From the NCBI GenBank assembly GCA_002784365.1, contig PFKY01000035.1, positions 1-7,005 of the forward strand: 7,005 bases of DNA, in the 5' to 3' direction. Below the pieces are notes generated by a model. The model made no database searches, had not been told where the DNA came from, and saw only the letters and a list, made by a program, of their open reading frames with translations. Position 1 is the stretch's first letter; every line of letters begins with the position of its first letter. The position numbers were made by a program, and so were the translations under genes. The DNA is from Candidatus Wolfebacteria bacterium CG_4_10_14_0_8_um_filter_39_64. GTDB taxonomy: Bacteria; Patescibacteriota; Minisyncoccia; UBA6257; UBA9933. Below are positions 1 through 5,744 of this stretch, one piece after another.

Positions 1-95
1 TCGGGCAAAGAAATGTTGTTTTCTTTGAGCCCCAAAAATTGTTCAAGCGTATGACCTATGCCTGTATTATGGAAACGTAAACTAGAAATAAAACC
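1..95 (-). pseudogene. Restriction endonuclease fragment (MvaI/BcnI or MutH/Sau3AI-like), N-terminal part, runs off the window
   Basis: Read on the minus strand from 95 down to 1, the frame gives GFISSLRFHNTGIG followed by HTLEQFLGLKENNISLP, then leaves the window. The pattern G-(N/D)-TGIG-x-TLE-x-LLG-x-x-ENN-x-x-x-PD is what I recall at the start of the catalytic domain of MvaI/BcnI-family and related PD-(D/E)xK restriction endonucleases, just before the active-site ExK strand. That strand would lie outside this window. No ATG, GTG or TTG precedes the motif in this frame before a stop, and the upstream bases are used by the sigma-factor remnant in another frame, so the 5' end is missing. It is either a gene fragment left by rearrangement or the interior of a decayed gene. 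The family call rests on memory of the motif and is tentative. Confidence 0.4.
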
Positions 96-391
96 TCGAA
101 AGTGAAGTGGTCGTTGTGGCGGAGGAAAAGCACCATGCGGTATTTGGGAGACAACTTCTCCATTGCTTTTGCGAGTATATCTCCTATCTCTTTTCGTTCC
201 AAGAGTTCATGGGGAAGCGGCGAGGGGTCAACAAGTTTTTCCGAAAGCACGTTTTCGCCATCTGCATTTTCTCCGCCAAAGGCCGATCCGCCTCTGGCGG
301 AAAATTCGGAAAACGGTATGGTCCTTTTCTTTTTAAGAAAGTTGATGGCCGCGTTTTTGGCGATACTGAAAATCCAAGTTTTGAAAGTATA
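56..391 (-). pseudogene. Truncated ECF-type RNA polymerase sigma factor remnant
   Basis: The minus-strand frame opens right after a TGA stop (392-394) and runs 111 codons to a TAG at 56-58. It begins YTFKTWIFSIAKNAAINFL and KKKR, which matches the end of sigma region 2 in ECF factors. A low-complexity Gly/Glu/Ala linker follows, then LLERKEIGDILAKAMEKL and SPKYRMVLFLRHNDHFTFE, the classic opening of region 4. After FTFE the expected helix-turn-helix (E-I-A-E-x-L-G...) is replaced by unrelated residues and a stop. The N-terminal half of region 2 is also missing, and there is no start codon except an internal GTG at 248-250. ECF factors are normally about 170-190 residues, so roughly half is gone. 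It is convergent with nothing and lies divergent to gyrB. It is very unlikely to make a working sigma factor. Confidence 0.6.
272..301. repeat. GC-rich palindromic repeat inside the sigma remnant
   Basis: TCCGCCA (272-278) is mirrored by TGGCGGA (295-301). A nested small palindrome, TCCGCC-TCT-GGCGGA, lies at 287-301. The flanking A/T runs extend the pairing imperfectly. It stands out as GC-rich in an AT-rich region. It encodes the odd Gly-rich linker (ARGGSAFGG) between regions 2 and 4 of the sigma remnant. It looks like a small dispersed palindrome that entered the gene in frame, but copy number cannot be judged from this window. Confidence 0.45.
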
Positions 392-434
392 TCATAGAGG
401 TTTAACTCCATCAAATAGGATGCGAGAATTTCTC

Positions 435-463
435 TTGTTTTTTAAATAAATTTTTGATACAAT
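435..463 (+). promoter_or_regulatory. Candidate sigma-70 promoter for gyrB
   Basis: A -35-like TTGTTT (435-440) and a -10-like TACAAT (458-463) are separated by 17 bases, and a TG one base upstream of the -10 (455-456) makes an extended -10. Transcription would begin near 470 and leave a leader of about 180 bases before the gyrB ATG. This is the best promoter-like pair upstream of gyrB. It is based only on motif match and spacing. Confidence 0.45.
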
Positions 464-467
464 TAAG

Positions 468-493
468 ATACCCAGAAGCGGGTATTTTGTTTT
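468..493 (+). terminator. Small hairpin plus T-run at the start of the gyrB leader
   Basis: ATACCC (468-473) pairs with GGGTAT (480-485) around a 6-base loop, and TTTTGTTTT follows closely. The form is that of a weak intrinsic terminator. It sits almost exactly where the predicted gyrB transcript would begin, so it could also be a 5'-end stabilising hairpin or an attenuator. No plus-strand gene upstream needs a terminator here. The stem is only 6 bp, so function is uncertain. Confidence 0.25.
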
Positions 494-520
494 CTATGCC
501 CAGTAACATTACTTCGATTA

Positions 521-544
521 CCTTGTTTTTTAGCAAAAACAAGG
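521..544 (+). repeat. Perfect 10-bp hairpin within the gyrB leader
   Basis: CCTTGTTTTT (521-530) pairs perfectly with AAAAACAAGG (535-544) around the loop TAGC. It starts two bases inside the outer stem of the larger element, which is the position expected for an inner branch of a multibranch RNA fold. Confidence 0.55.
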
Positions 545-595
545 CAGAAAATGGACTGGGTAAAATTAGCAAGATTATTAAACAGAACTTCATCT

Positions 596-627
596 ACCCA
601 GTAACTCAACTAGTTGAGTTACTGGGT
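596..627. repeat. Perfect 32-bp palindrome in the gyrB leader
   Basis: ACCCAGTAACTCAACT (596-611) is followed directly by its exact reverse complement (612-627). As RNA it would make a 14-bp hairpin with a CTAG loop. Its ACCCAGTAAC end is shared with both arms of the surrounding inverted repeat (499-507 and 642-650), so the element contains four related copies of one 9-base core. It could also be a dyad DNA-binding site for a dimeric protein. Confidence 0.6.
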
Positions 628-651
628 TAAGTCGAAGTAATGTTACTGGGT

Positions 652-3600
652 ATGCCTAAAAAACCTAAAAAAACAGCTGAAAAAGTCAGTGAAAAAATCC
701 CCAAAAACAACAATGTTTCTTATGAAGCCAAGGACATTTATGTTTTGGAAGGTTTAGAACCGGTCAGAAAGCGGCCGGCAATGTATATCGGTTCCACCGG
801 ACCTGACGGTTTGCACCACTTAGTTTGGGAGTGTGTTGATAACTCATTGACTTATGACACGCCTGTTTTGATTGAAAAAGACGGAAAAGTGATGCTAAAA
901 AAGATTGGTGAAGTTGTTGATTCTGCAATTGAAACCAACCAGAAGAAAGATTTACTTTCAAATAACCAAATGGAAATTTTGCGTTCTGGTTTTAACATAA
1001 AAACCCTGAGCTTTGACCCCTCAAATCTTAAATTATCATGGAAGCCAGCTTCGAGTTTGATTCGTCATAAAGTTAATAGCGAAATTTATGAAATTACTTT
1101 ACAAAATAACAGAAAAATTGGAATTACCCCTTATCATTCGCTTTTTACTGTCAAAAACGGAGAGGTGGCAGGAATTAGAGGCGATGAATTAAAAGAGGGC
1201 AGTTATATTGTGGTGCCCAAAAATTTTCCCGAACCAGAAAATTATCTAAAGGAAATTGACCTACTCAAAGAATTATTGGTTTTACCGACTGCAAAGACAA
1301 AATCAATCTTCCTCTACGGCGTAAAATATTTATTGAGTTCAGAGGTCAAGCTCTTGATTAAAAATTATTTTCAAGAAAAAGTAGGTAATCGGTGGTCAAA
1401 TATTTTTTACGATTTCAAACGTCACGATTATTTGCCTTTTAATGTCTGGCGGACTTTCCCGGCAACCATTAGAGATCATTTTTCTTGTTTTTTAGGAACA
1501 AGATTTAATGAAAGGGTAAGGATAAAATCAAAAATTCCGATTAATCGTCATCTTATAGAACTTTTGGGTATTTACGCGGCAGAAGGAACGAATCTTTCCG
1601 GTAGGACAAATCGGATTGTTTGGAGTTTTGGCAGTCACGAAAAAGAATTGATTCATTACACGGCTGCTCTCGTTGAAAAAGTTTTTGGGATACAAATAGA
1701 ACCGCATTATGCCCATGAGACCAGCCAAACTATCCAAATTGATTCCTTATTGATTAGCCTTATTTTAAAAGAGATATTTAAACCGGGGAATAATAGTCGT
1801 CAGAAAGTGGTTCCGTCTTTGATTTTTAACATCAATCCTTGGCTTCGAGAAAGATACCTTATTGCTTATTTAGCTGGCGACGGTTATCCATCTCAGGTAT
1901 TTACCCAGTACCTTCTAAATAATTCTTCTCCAGACAGCGGTGAACGGTCTAAATTTACAGCGGTTTCAGCAAGTAAAGAATTCATTGAAGGATTAAGCCA
2001 TCTTTTGTTTTCTTTGGGTAAGACATTTTCCATTGGGGAAATAAGACAAAAAAGAAACAGTGAAATTGCGATGAATTATCGCGGCCGAATCACCAAATAT
2101 CCTTTTAACCGACAGACTCATTCGTGGCGCATTGATTTCTATTGGCATGCTAATTCTTCATACATCGGGTATCTACCAGCGGCCGAGATTATTTCCTCAA
2201 TCTCATGGCAGAGACCTTATTCATTTAGCCTAAACACTCATGGCGGAGTCTCTGCTGGTAAAGTAGTCGCCCTTTTAGAAACTAAACGTATTACTTTACA
2301 TTCTAATGCCCAAAGATTTATTGAATCTGATCTTGGTGTATTGAAAGTAGTTAAAATCAGAAAGATTAATTATCGCCATCCTTGGGTTTATGACTTTTCG
2401 GTTCCTGATGCTGAAAATTTCGTCGGCGGTTCAGCGCCAATTATGGTTCATAACAGTATTGACGAGGCAATGGCTGGCTATGCCAAAAACATCAAAGTAG
2501 AACTTTTGAAAGAAAATCAGGTGGCAGTGACTGATGATGGTCGGGGTATCCCGGTTGATATGCATCCCCAGACAAAAAAATCCGCCTTGGAAACAGTAAT
2601 GTGCACTCTCCACGCCGGCGGTAAATTCGGCGGCGAGTCATATAAAGTAGCTGGCGGACTTCATGGCGTGGGCGTCTCGGTGGTTAATGCTTTGTCGAAA
2701 TGGATGAGAGTAGAAGTCTGTCGCGATAATAATCTTTATTCTCAGGAATACGAGAAAGGCAAGCCGAAATACAAAGTAAGAAAAGAAGGGAAGTGTTCAC
2801 CCGCCCAAATTTCGCAAGGCGAAACTTGGGCGGGCAGGGCAACTGGCACCAAAGTTATTTTCGGCCCGAACCCGGAAATTTTTTCCAAAGTAGAGTTTGA
2901 CCGAAAAAGAATTATAGACCATCTTCGGCAACAAGCTTTTCTTACCAAAGGTACTAAAATTGAATTTATTGATGAGCGGGAAGCCGCACCATTATATTAT
3001 GCTTTTTGTTTTGAAGGTGGACTGCTATCTTTTATTAACTATCTCAATCGCTCCAATCAATCGGTTCAAAAGGAAATTTTTTACGTTAATAAGTCTTATG
3101 AAAACATTGAGGTGGAGGTGGCTTTTGTTTACAACCAAGAAATTGAAACTCAAGAGTTAAGTTTTGCCAATAATATTTATACCCCGGACGGCGGAATGCA
3201 CTTGACCGGTTTTCGTTCGGCCTTAACCCGAACTTTAAATGATTATGGTCGGACCAACGGCTATCTTAAAGATTCCGAAGATAATTTGATTGGCGATGAC
3301 ATCAGGGAGGGCTTGGTGGCAATTGTCTCCGTTAAATTAAGAGAGCCCCAATTTGAAGGTCAGACCAAAGCCCGCTTGGGTAATCCGCCGGCCCGAACCG
3401 CAGTGGAAACAGTAGTTAATGAATCCTTAAAGGAATTTCTGGAAAAAAATTCCAATGACAGTCGGGCAATCATTGAAAAATGCCTGCTGACGGCTAAAGC
3501 CCGCAAAGCGGCCAAGGCAGCCAAAGAAACGGTTTTAAGAAAAGGCATTTTGGAAGGAATGACTTTGCCGGGAAAATTAGCTGACTGTTCCAGCCGCGAC

Positions 3601-4275
3601 CCGGAAGAATCCGAATTGTTTATTGTGGAAGGCGATTCTGCCGGCGGCAGCGCCAAGTCGGCGCGGGACAGACGTTTTCAGGCTATCTTACCTTTGCGGG
3701 GAAAAATTTTGAACGTGGAAAAAGCCCGGGTTGACAAAATGCTTTTAAATAAAGAAATTCGCGCTTTGGTGATGGCCATTGGCACTGCCATTGGCGATGA
3801 ATTCGACCTTTCAAAATTGCGTTATCACCGAGTCATCATCGCCACCGATGCTGACGTGGATGGCGCGCATATCCGCACCCTCCTTCTGACACTCTTTTAT
3901 CGGTATTTTAACGAGGTGATTAAAAACGGTCATCTTTATATTGCCCAGCCGCCTTTATATCGGCTTCAGACTGGAAAAGAAATAAAATATGCGTATAATG
4001 ATGCAGAAAAGGAGAAAATTATGAAAGAATTGGCAAAGGGCGAAAAACGGCAGACTAGTATCAATATCCAGCGCTACAAAGGGCTTGGAGAGATGAATCC
4101 GGAGCAGCTTTGGGAGACAACAATGGACGACCAAAACAGGATTTTAAAATCGGTGACGATTGAAGATGCTCAGGAAGCCGAAAGATTGTTTGATATTTTA
4201 ATGGGGGAGCAGGTTGAACCCCGAAAACATTTTATTCAAAGTCAGGCGACAATGGTTAAAAATTTGGACATATAA
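652..4275 (+). CDS. gyrB: DNA gyrase subunit B precursor containing an intein
   Basis: This is the ATPase subunit of DNA gyrase, which with GyrA introduces negative supercoils. The precursor is 1207 residues from the ATG at 652; removing the 537-residue intein leaves 670, normal for GyrB. (An ATG at 640 would add only MLLG; 652 gives a typical MPKKPKK basic start. Neither has a Shine-Dalgarno.) Mature numbering: the N-box HHLVWECVDN holds general base E60 and Mg ligand N64, with the intein inserted after N64. DDGRGIP is near 91-97 and the lid GGLHGVG near 130-136. The TOPRIM domain has EGDSAGGSAKS from about 456 and DADVD at 529-533, followed by QRYKGLGEMNPEQLW near the C-terminus. Residues about 180-191 are encoded by a palindrome. 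secE begins 8 bases after the stop, so the two are probably co-transcribed. Gyrase or topo IV ParE is the only real alternative; the intact TOPRIM and gyrase-like C-terminus favour GyrB. Confidence 0.95.
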   Translation: MPKKPKKTAEKVSEKIPKNNNVSYEAKDIYVLEGLEPVRKRPAMYIGSTGPDGLHHLVWECVDNSLTYDTPVLIEKDGKVMLKKIGEVVDSAIETNQKKDLLSNNQMEILRSGFNIKTLSFDPSNLKLSWKPASSLIRHKVNSEIYEITLQNNRKIGITPYHSLFTVKNGEVAGIRGDELKEGSYIVVPKNFPEPENYLKEIDLLKELLVLPTAKTKSIFLYGVKYLLSSEVKLLIKNYFQEKVGNRWSNIFYDFKRHDYLPFNVWRTFPATIRDHFSCFLGTRFNERVRIKSKIPINRHLIELLGIYAAEGTNLSGRTNRIVWSFGSHEKELIHYTAALVEKVFGIQIEPHYAHETSQTIQIDSLLISLILKEIFKPGNNSRQKVVPSLIFNINPWLRERYLIAYLAGDGYPSQVFTQYLLNNSSPDSGERSKFTAVSASKEFIEGLSHLLFSLGKTFSIGEIRQKRNSEIAMNYRGRITKYPFNRQTHSWRIDFYWHANSSYIGYLPAAEIISSISWQRPYSFSLNTHGGVSAGKVVALLETKRITLHSNAQRFIESDLGVLKVVKIRKINYRHPWVYDFSVPDAENFVGGSAPIMVHNSIDEAMAGYAKNIKVELLKENQVAVTDDGRGIPVDMHPQTKKSALETVMCTLHAGGKFGGESYKVAGGLHGVGVSVVNALSKWMRVEVCRDNNLYSQEYEKGKPKYKVRKEGKCSPAQISQGETWAGRATGTKVIFGPNPEIFSKVEFDRKRIIDHLRQQAFLTKGTKIEFIDEREAAPLYYAFCFEGGLLSFINYLNRSNQSVQKEIFYVNKSYENIEVEVAFVYNQEIETQELSFANNIYTPDGGMHLTGFRSALTRTLNDYGRTNGYLKDSEDNLIGDDIREGLVAIVSVKLREPQFEGQTKARLGNPPARTAVETVVNESLKEFLEKNSNDSRAIIEKCLLTAKARKAAKAAKETVLRKGILEGMTLPGKLADCSSRDPEESELFIVEGDSAGGSAKSARDRRFQAILPLRGKILNVEKARVDKMLLNKEIRALVMAIGTAIGDEFDLSKLRYHRVIIATDADVDGAHIRTLLLTLFYRYFNEVIKNGHLYIAQPPLYRLQTGKEIKYAYNDAEKEKIMKELAKGEKRQTSINIQRYKGLGEMNPEQLWETTMDDQNRILKSVTIEDAQEAERLFDILMGEQVEPRKHFIQSQATMVKNLDI
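844..2454 (+). mobile_element. GyrB intein, class 1, with LAGLIDADG homing endonuclease domain
   Basis: An in-frame 537-residue insert interrupts GyrB between VDN and SIDEAMAG. Block A is SLTYDTPVLI with Ser1 as nucleophile. Block B has the T-x-x-H motif at T95/H98 (GITPYHSL). Block F is VYDFSVPDAENFVGG (515-529), and block G ends IMVHN, giving penultimate His536 and terminal Asn537. The first extein residue is Ser. All the residues needed for protein splicing by the standard class 1 route are present. The central endonuclease has two LAGLIDADG-type helices, LLGIYAAEG (240-248, acidic E247) and LIAYLAGDG (339-347, acidic D346), followed by a block-H-like stretch near 370-400. Both acidic residues are kept, so it may still cut DNA and home. 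The frame is fully open with no sign of decay. Splicing is required for a working gyrase because the insert splits the ATPase N-box. Confidence 0.93.
2800..2834. repeat. In-frame palindromic repeat inside gyrB coding sequence
   Basis: CCCGCCCAAATTTCGC (2800-2815) is the inverted copy of 2819-2834 with one mismatch and a 3-base loop. It is read in frame as PAQISQGETWAG. It falls where other GyrB proteins have a short G-K-x-x-x-T-G-T linker at the end of the ATPase domain, and here the protein is about a dozen residues longer. The base composition (CCCGCCC/GGGCGGG) differs from its surroundings. This resembles palindromic elements that insert into genes and stay translated, as known for Rickettsia palindromic elements. 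Homology to those is not claimed. Confidence 0.6.
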
Positions 4276-4283
4276 CGATAACA

Positions 4284-4469
4284 ATGTTTAACAAACCCAA
4301 ATCTTACATCCAAGAATCCTATCGGGAAATTCATAGGGTTAATTGGCCTACCCGCAAGGAGACCGTACGTTTAACCTTAATTGTTATTGGCATGTCCATA
4401 GGAGTGGCGATTTTTTTGGGTATTTTGGATTTCGTATTTACTTATTTATTGGAAAAGTTTCTTGTATAA
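4284..4469 (+). CDS. secE: Preprotein translocase subunit SecE
   Basis: SecE is the small essential membrane subunit of the SecYEG channel that clamps SecY. The protein is 61 residues, the usual short bacterial form. The conserved amphipathic stretch YREIHRVNWPTRKETVRLT (residues 13-31) precedes one membrane helix (about 31-54, IVIGMSIGVAIFLGILDFVF). The start ATG lies 8 bases after the gyrB stop and lacks a clear Shine-Dalgarno, which suggests co-transcription and perhaps coupling with gyrB. nusG follows, the common bacterial secE-nusG pairing; having gyrB directly upstream is unusual. Confidence 0.93.
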   Translation: MFNKPKSYIQESYREIHRVNWPTRKETVRLTLIVIGMSIGVAIFLGILDFVFTYLLEKFLV

Positions 4470-4488
4470 TTCAGAATTTAAAAGTCAA

Positions 4489-5079
4489 ATGGAACAAACA
4501 AAAGAGAAAAAATCATCCGCCGCATCCGCCCCAAAAGATATTAAAAAAAGGGGGGAAAGACACTGGTACGCAGTCCATACTTACTCGGGCTACGAAGATG
4601 CGGTAGGCCGCTATTTACGTCAAAGAGTTAATTCTTTGGAGATGAACGATAAAATTTTTAATATTGTTGTCCCCAAGGAAACGAAAATTAAAATAAAAAA
4701 CGGCAAACGTAAGGTGGTGGAAGAAAAAATTTATCCCGGCTATGTGTTGGTTGATATGACGATGAGCGAGGATTCTTGGTACGTGGTTAGAAATACCCCG
4801 AGAGTCACCGGTTTTGTCGGCGCCGACTCAACAGAGCCGACTCCGCTTTCCAAAGAAGAAGTCGAGGCCCTATTGGATCGGATGAAAGGAGAAGAGCCCA
4901 AATTTAAAATTGAATTTCGGACCGGTGAAACCGTGAGAATTATTGACGGGCCATTCAAGGATTATGAGGGAAAAGTGGCTGAAATAGACGAAGAGCACGG
5001 TAAAATGAAAGTGATGGTTCCGATTTTCGGTCGGGAAACAAGAGTGGAGTTGGATTCTTTACAAGTACAAAAAATTTAG
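4489..5079 (+). CDS. nusG: Transcription termination/antitermination factor NusG
   Basis: NusG binds the RNA polymerase clamp, increases processivity and links transcription to Rho or to the ribosome. From the ATG at 4489 it is 196 residues, a normal length. Residues 1-24 are a charged, disordered-looking tail. The NGN domain starts at HWYAVHTYSGYEDAV (25-39) and continues through KIYPGYVLVDM (80-90) and VRNTPRVTGFVG (100-111). The KOW domain occupies about 143-196 (FRTGETVRIIDGPFKDYEG). A TTG at 4462 in the same frame would overlap the end of secE by 8 bases and add nine residues; the ATG is preferred because those residues are not typical of the family. No strong Shine-Dalgarno is visible for either. 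The gene lies 19 bases after the secE stop. Confidence 0.93.
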   Translation: MEQTKEKKSSAASAPKDIKKRGERHWYAVHTYSGYEDAVGRYLRQRVNSLEMNDKIFNIVVPKETKIKIKNGKRKVVEEKIYPGYVLVDMTMSEDSWYVVRNTPRVTGFVGADSTEPTPLSKEEVEALLDRMKGEEPKFKIEFRTGETVRIIDGPFKDYEGKVAEIDEEHGKMKVMVPIFGRETRVELDSLQVQKI

Positions 5080-5122
5080 GGCTTTGTCTAAATTTTGGAG
5101 GCAATAACCGAACAAAATTTAG
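5071..5122 (+). promoter_or_regulatory. Two mutually exclusive hairpins at the nusG 3' end
   Basis: CTAAATTTT (5088-5096) can pair with AAAATTTAG at 5071-5079, which includes the nusG stop codon. Extended by one base (5088-5097), it can instead pair with CAAAATTTAG at 5113-5122. Both stems are 9-10 bp and perfect but AT-rich, so they cannot form together. This could be a weak terminator, an attenuator or simply a repeated AT motif. No GC-rich stem plus T-run, as in a standard terminator, is present in the nusG-rplK gap. Confidence 0.3.
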
Positions 5123-5241
5123 AAACAAAACCTTTACCCCGGCCTCTATGCTTATTAAATAAGGAATAATTCTATTTACTGATATTAAACTTAGTAATAA
5201 ATATTTTATCGTAATTTTATGGGCTTAAAGGGCGGGGTGCT

Positions 5242-5304
5242 CCATGTTGTAGATAAATTTTCATCGCTACGCTGGAGCTTCGCTCGAAAATTTAAACAAC
5301 ATGG
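5242..5304 (+). repeat. Inverted repeat in the rplK leader enclosing the start codon
   Basis: CCATGTTGT (5242-5250) pairs with ACAACATGG (5296-5304), and after a small internal loop AAATTTTC (5255-5262) pairs with GAAAATTT (5286-5293). The top holds a short GAGC-TTC-GCTC hairpin (5275-5285). The rplK ATG (5301-5303) lies in the outer stem, so folding would hide it from the ribosome. The 5' arm contains a minimal ATG-TTG-TAG reading frame. It may be a translational switch or a dispersed palindrome that landed at the gene start. The remaining gap (5123-5241) is AT-rich; I see only poor promoter-like matches, such as TTTACT at 5175. Confidence 0.5.
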
Positions 5305-5726
5305 GCAAGCTAATTAAAACAATCGTAAAATTACAAATTTCTGCCGGAGCAGCCAATCCGGCGCCGCCGGTTGGGCCGGCTTTGGGTCAGCACGGCGTTA
5401 ATATCGCCCAGTTTTGTCAGGAGTTTAATGAAGCCACCGGGAAAATGACCGGAGACATTATTCCGGTTGAAATTACGATTTACGAAGACCGAAGTTTTGA
5501 TTTTAAATTAAAAACTCCGCCTGCCTCGGATTTATTAAAAAAGGCGGCTGGCATTAAAAAGGGTTCTGGCGATCCGCTGAAAAATAAAGTCGGCAGAGTG
5601 ACCAAAGCTCAGATTAAAGAAATCGCCGAAAAGAAGATGGCGGATTTAAACGCCAACGATATTGAAGCGGCGATAAAAATAATTGAGGGGACAGCCCGCT
5701 CAATGGGAATTATTATAGAAGAATAA
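5301..5726 (+). CDS. rplK: 50S ribosomal protein L11 (uL11)
   Basis: L11 binds 23S rRNA at the GTPase-associated centre, where it helps elongation factors and the stringent response. The 141-residue protein is full length. The N-terminal domain carries the proline-rich signature [14 protein letters not shown] (22-35) after IKLQ-type strand residues. The rRNA-binding C-terminal domain runs from about 74 to 141, with [15 protein letters not shown] and [14 protein letters not shown]. The ATG at 5301 gives the expected MGK start. In most bacteria rplA (L1) follows directly; here a deaminase gene begins 18 bases later, so rplA is either elsewhere or missing. The leader has a hairpin that covers the start codon. 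Confidence 0.96.
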   Translation: MGKLIKTIVKLQISAGAANPAPPVGPALGQHGVNIAQFCQEFNEATGKMTGDIIPVEITIYEDRSFDFKLKTPPASDLLKKAAGIKKGSGDPLKNKVGRVTKAQIKEIAEKKMADLNANDIEAAIKIIEGTARSMGIIIEE

Positions 5727-5740
5727 AATTTTTTATTTTG
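5722..5740 (+). terminator. AT-only hairpin with T-rich tail after rplK
   Basis: AATAAA (5722-5727) can pair with TTTATT (5732-5737), overlapping the rplK stop and followed by TTG. It has the outline of a terminator but no GC pair, so it would be weak. The next ATG is 5 bases downstream, which argues for read-through. Confidence 0.15.
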
Positions 5741-5744
5741 TCTT

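Larger units (their letters stand above)
495..654 (+). repeat. Long inverted-repeat element forming a structured gyrB leader; 3' arm contains the start codon
   Basis: The left arm (496-517) and right arm (632-653) are inverted copies matching at 21 of 22 positions, including 19 consecutive bases ending CCCAGTAAC / GTTACTGGG. In RNA the one mismatch (G498, U651) becomes a wobble pair. U495-G654, U518-G631 and U519-A630 extend the stem to about 25 bp over 495-519 / 630-654. Two further perfect hairpins lie inside (521-544 and 596-627), so the transcript would fold as a closed multibranch structure. The gyrB ATG (652-654) is buried in the outer stem. It could be a translation-control leader, a MITE-like mobile repeat that supplies the gyrB start, or an invertible segment. 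I see no clear target-site duplication and no recombinase nearby. Confidence 0.6.

Noticed and set aside
102..449. Plus-strand reading frames of about 96-115 residues opposite the sigma remnant.
   Set aside because: They are antisense to recognisable sigma-factor residues and have no domain-like pattern of their own.
411..593. Minus-strand 60-residue reading frame across the gyrB leader.
   Set aside because: Overlaps the promoter and hairpins, is low-complexity hydrophobic, and matches no family I recognise.
496..630. A 44-codon plus-strand reading frame starting in the left arm of the leader repeat and ending at TAA beside the right arm.
   Set aside because: It has no Shine-Dalgarno, its C-terminal codons are the palindrome itself, and a frame this short stays open by chance often enough. 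The bases are better explained by RNA or DNA structure.
3360..3656. Minus-strand 98-residue frame within gyrB.
   Set aside because: It is the complement of the conserved TOPRIM region; the plus-strand frame fully explains the sequence.
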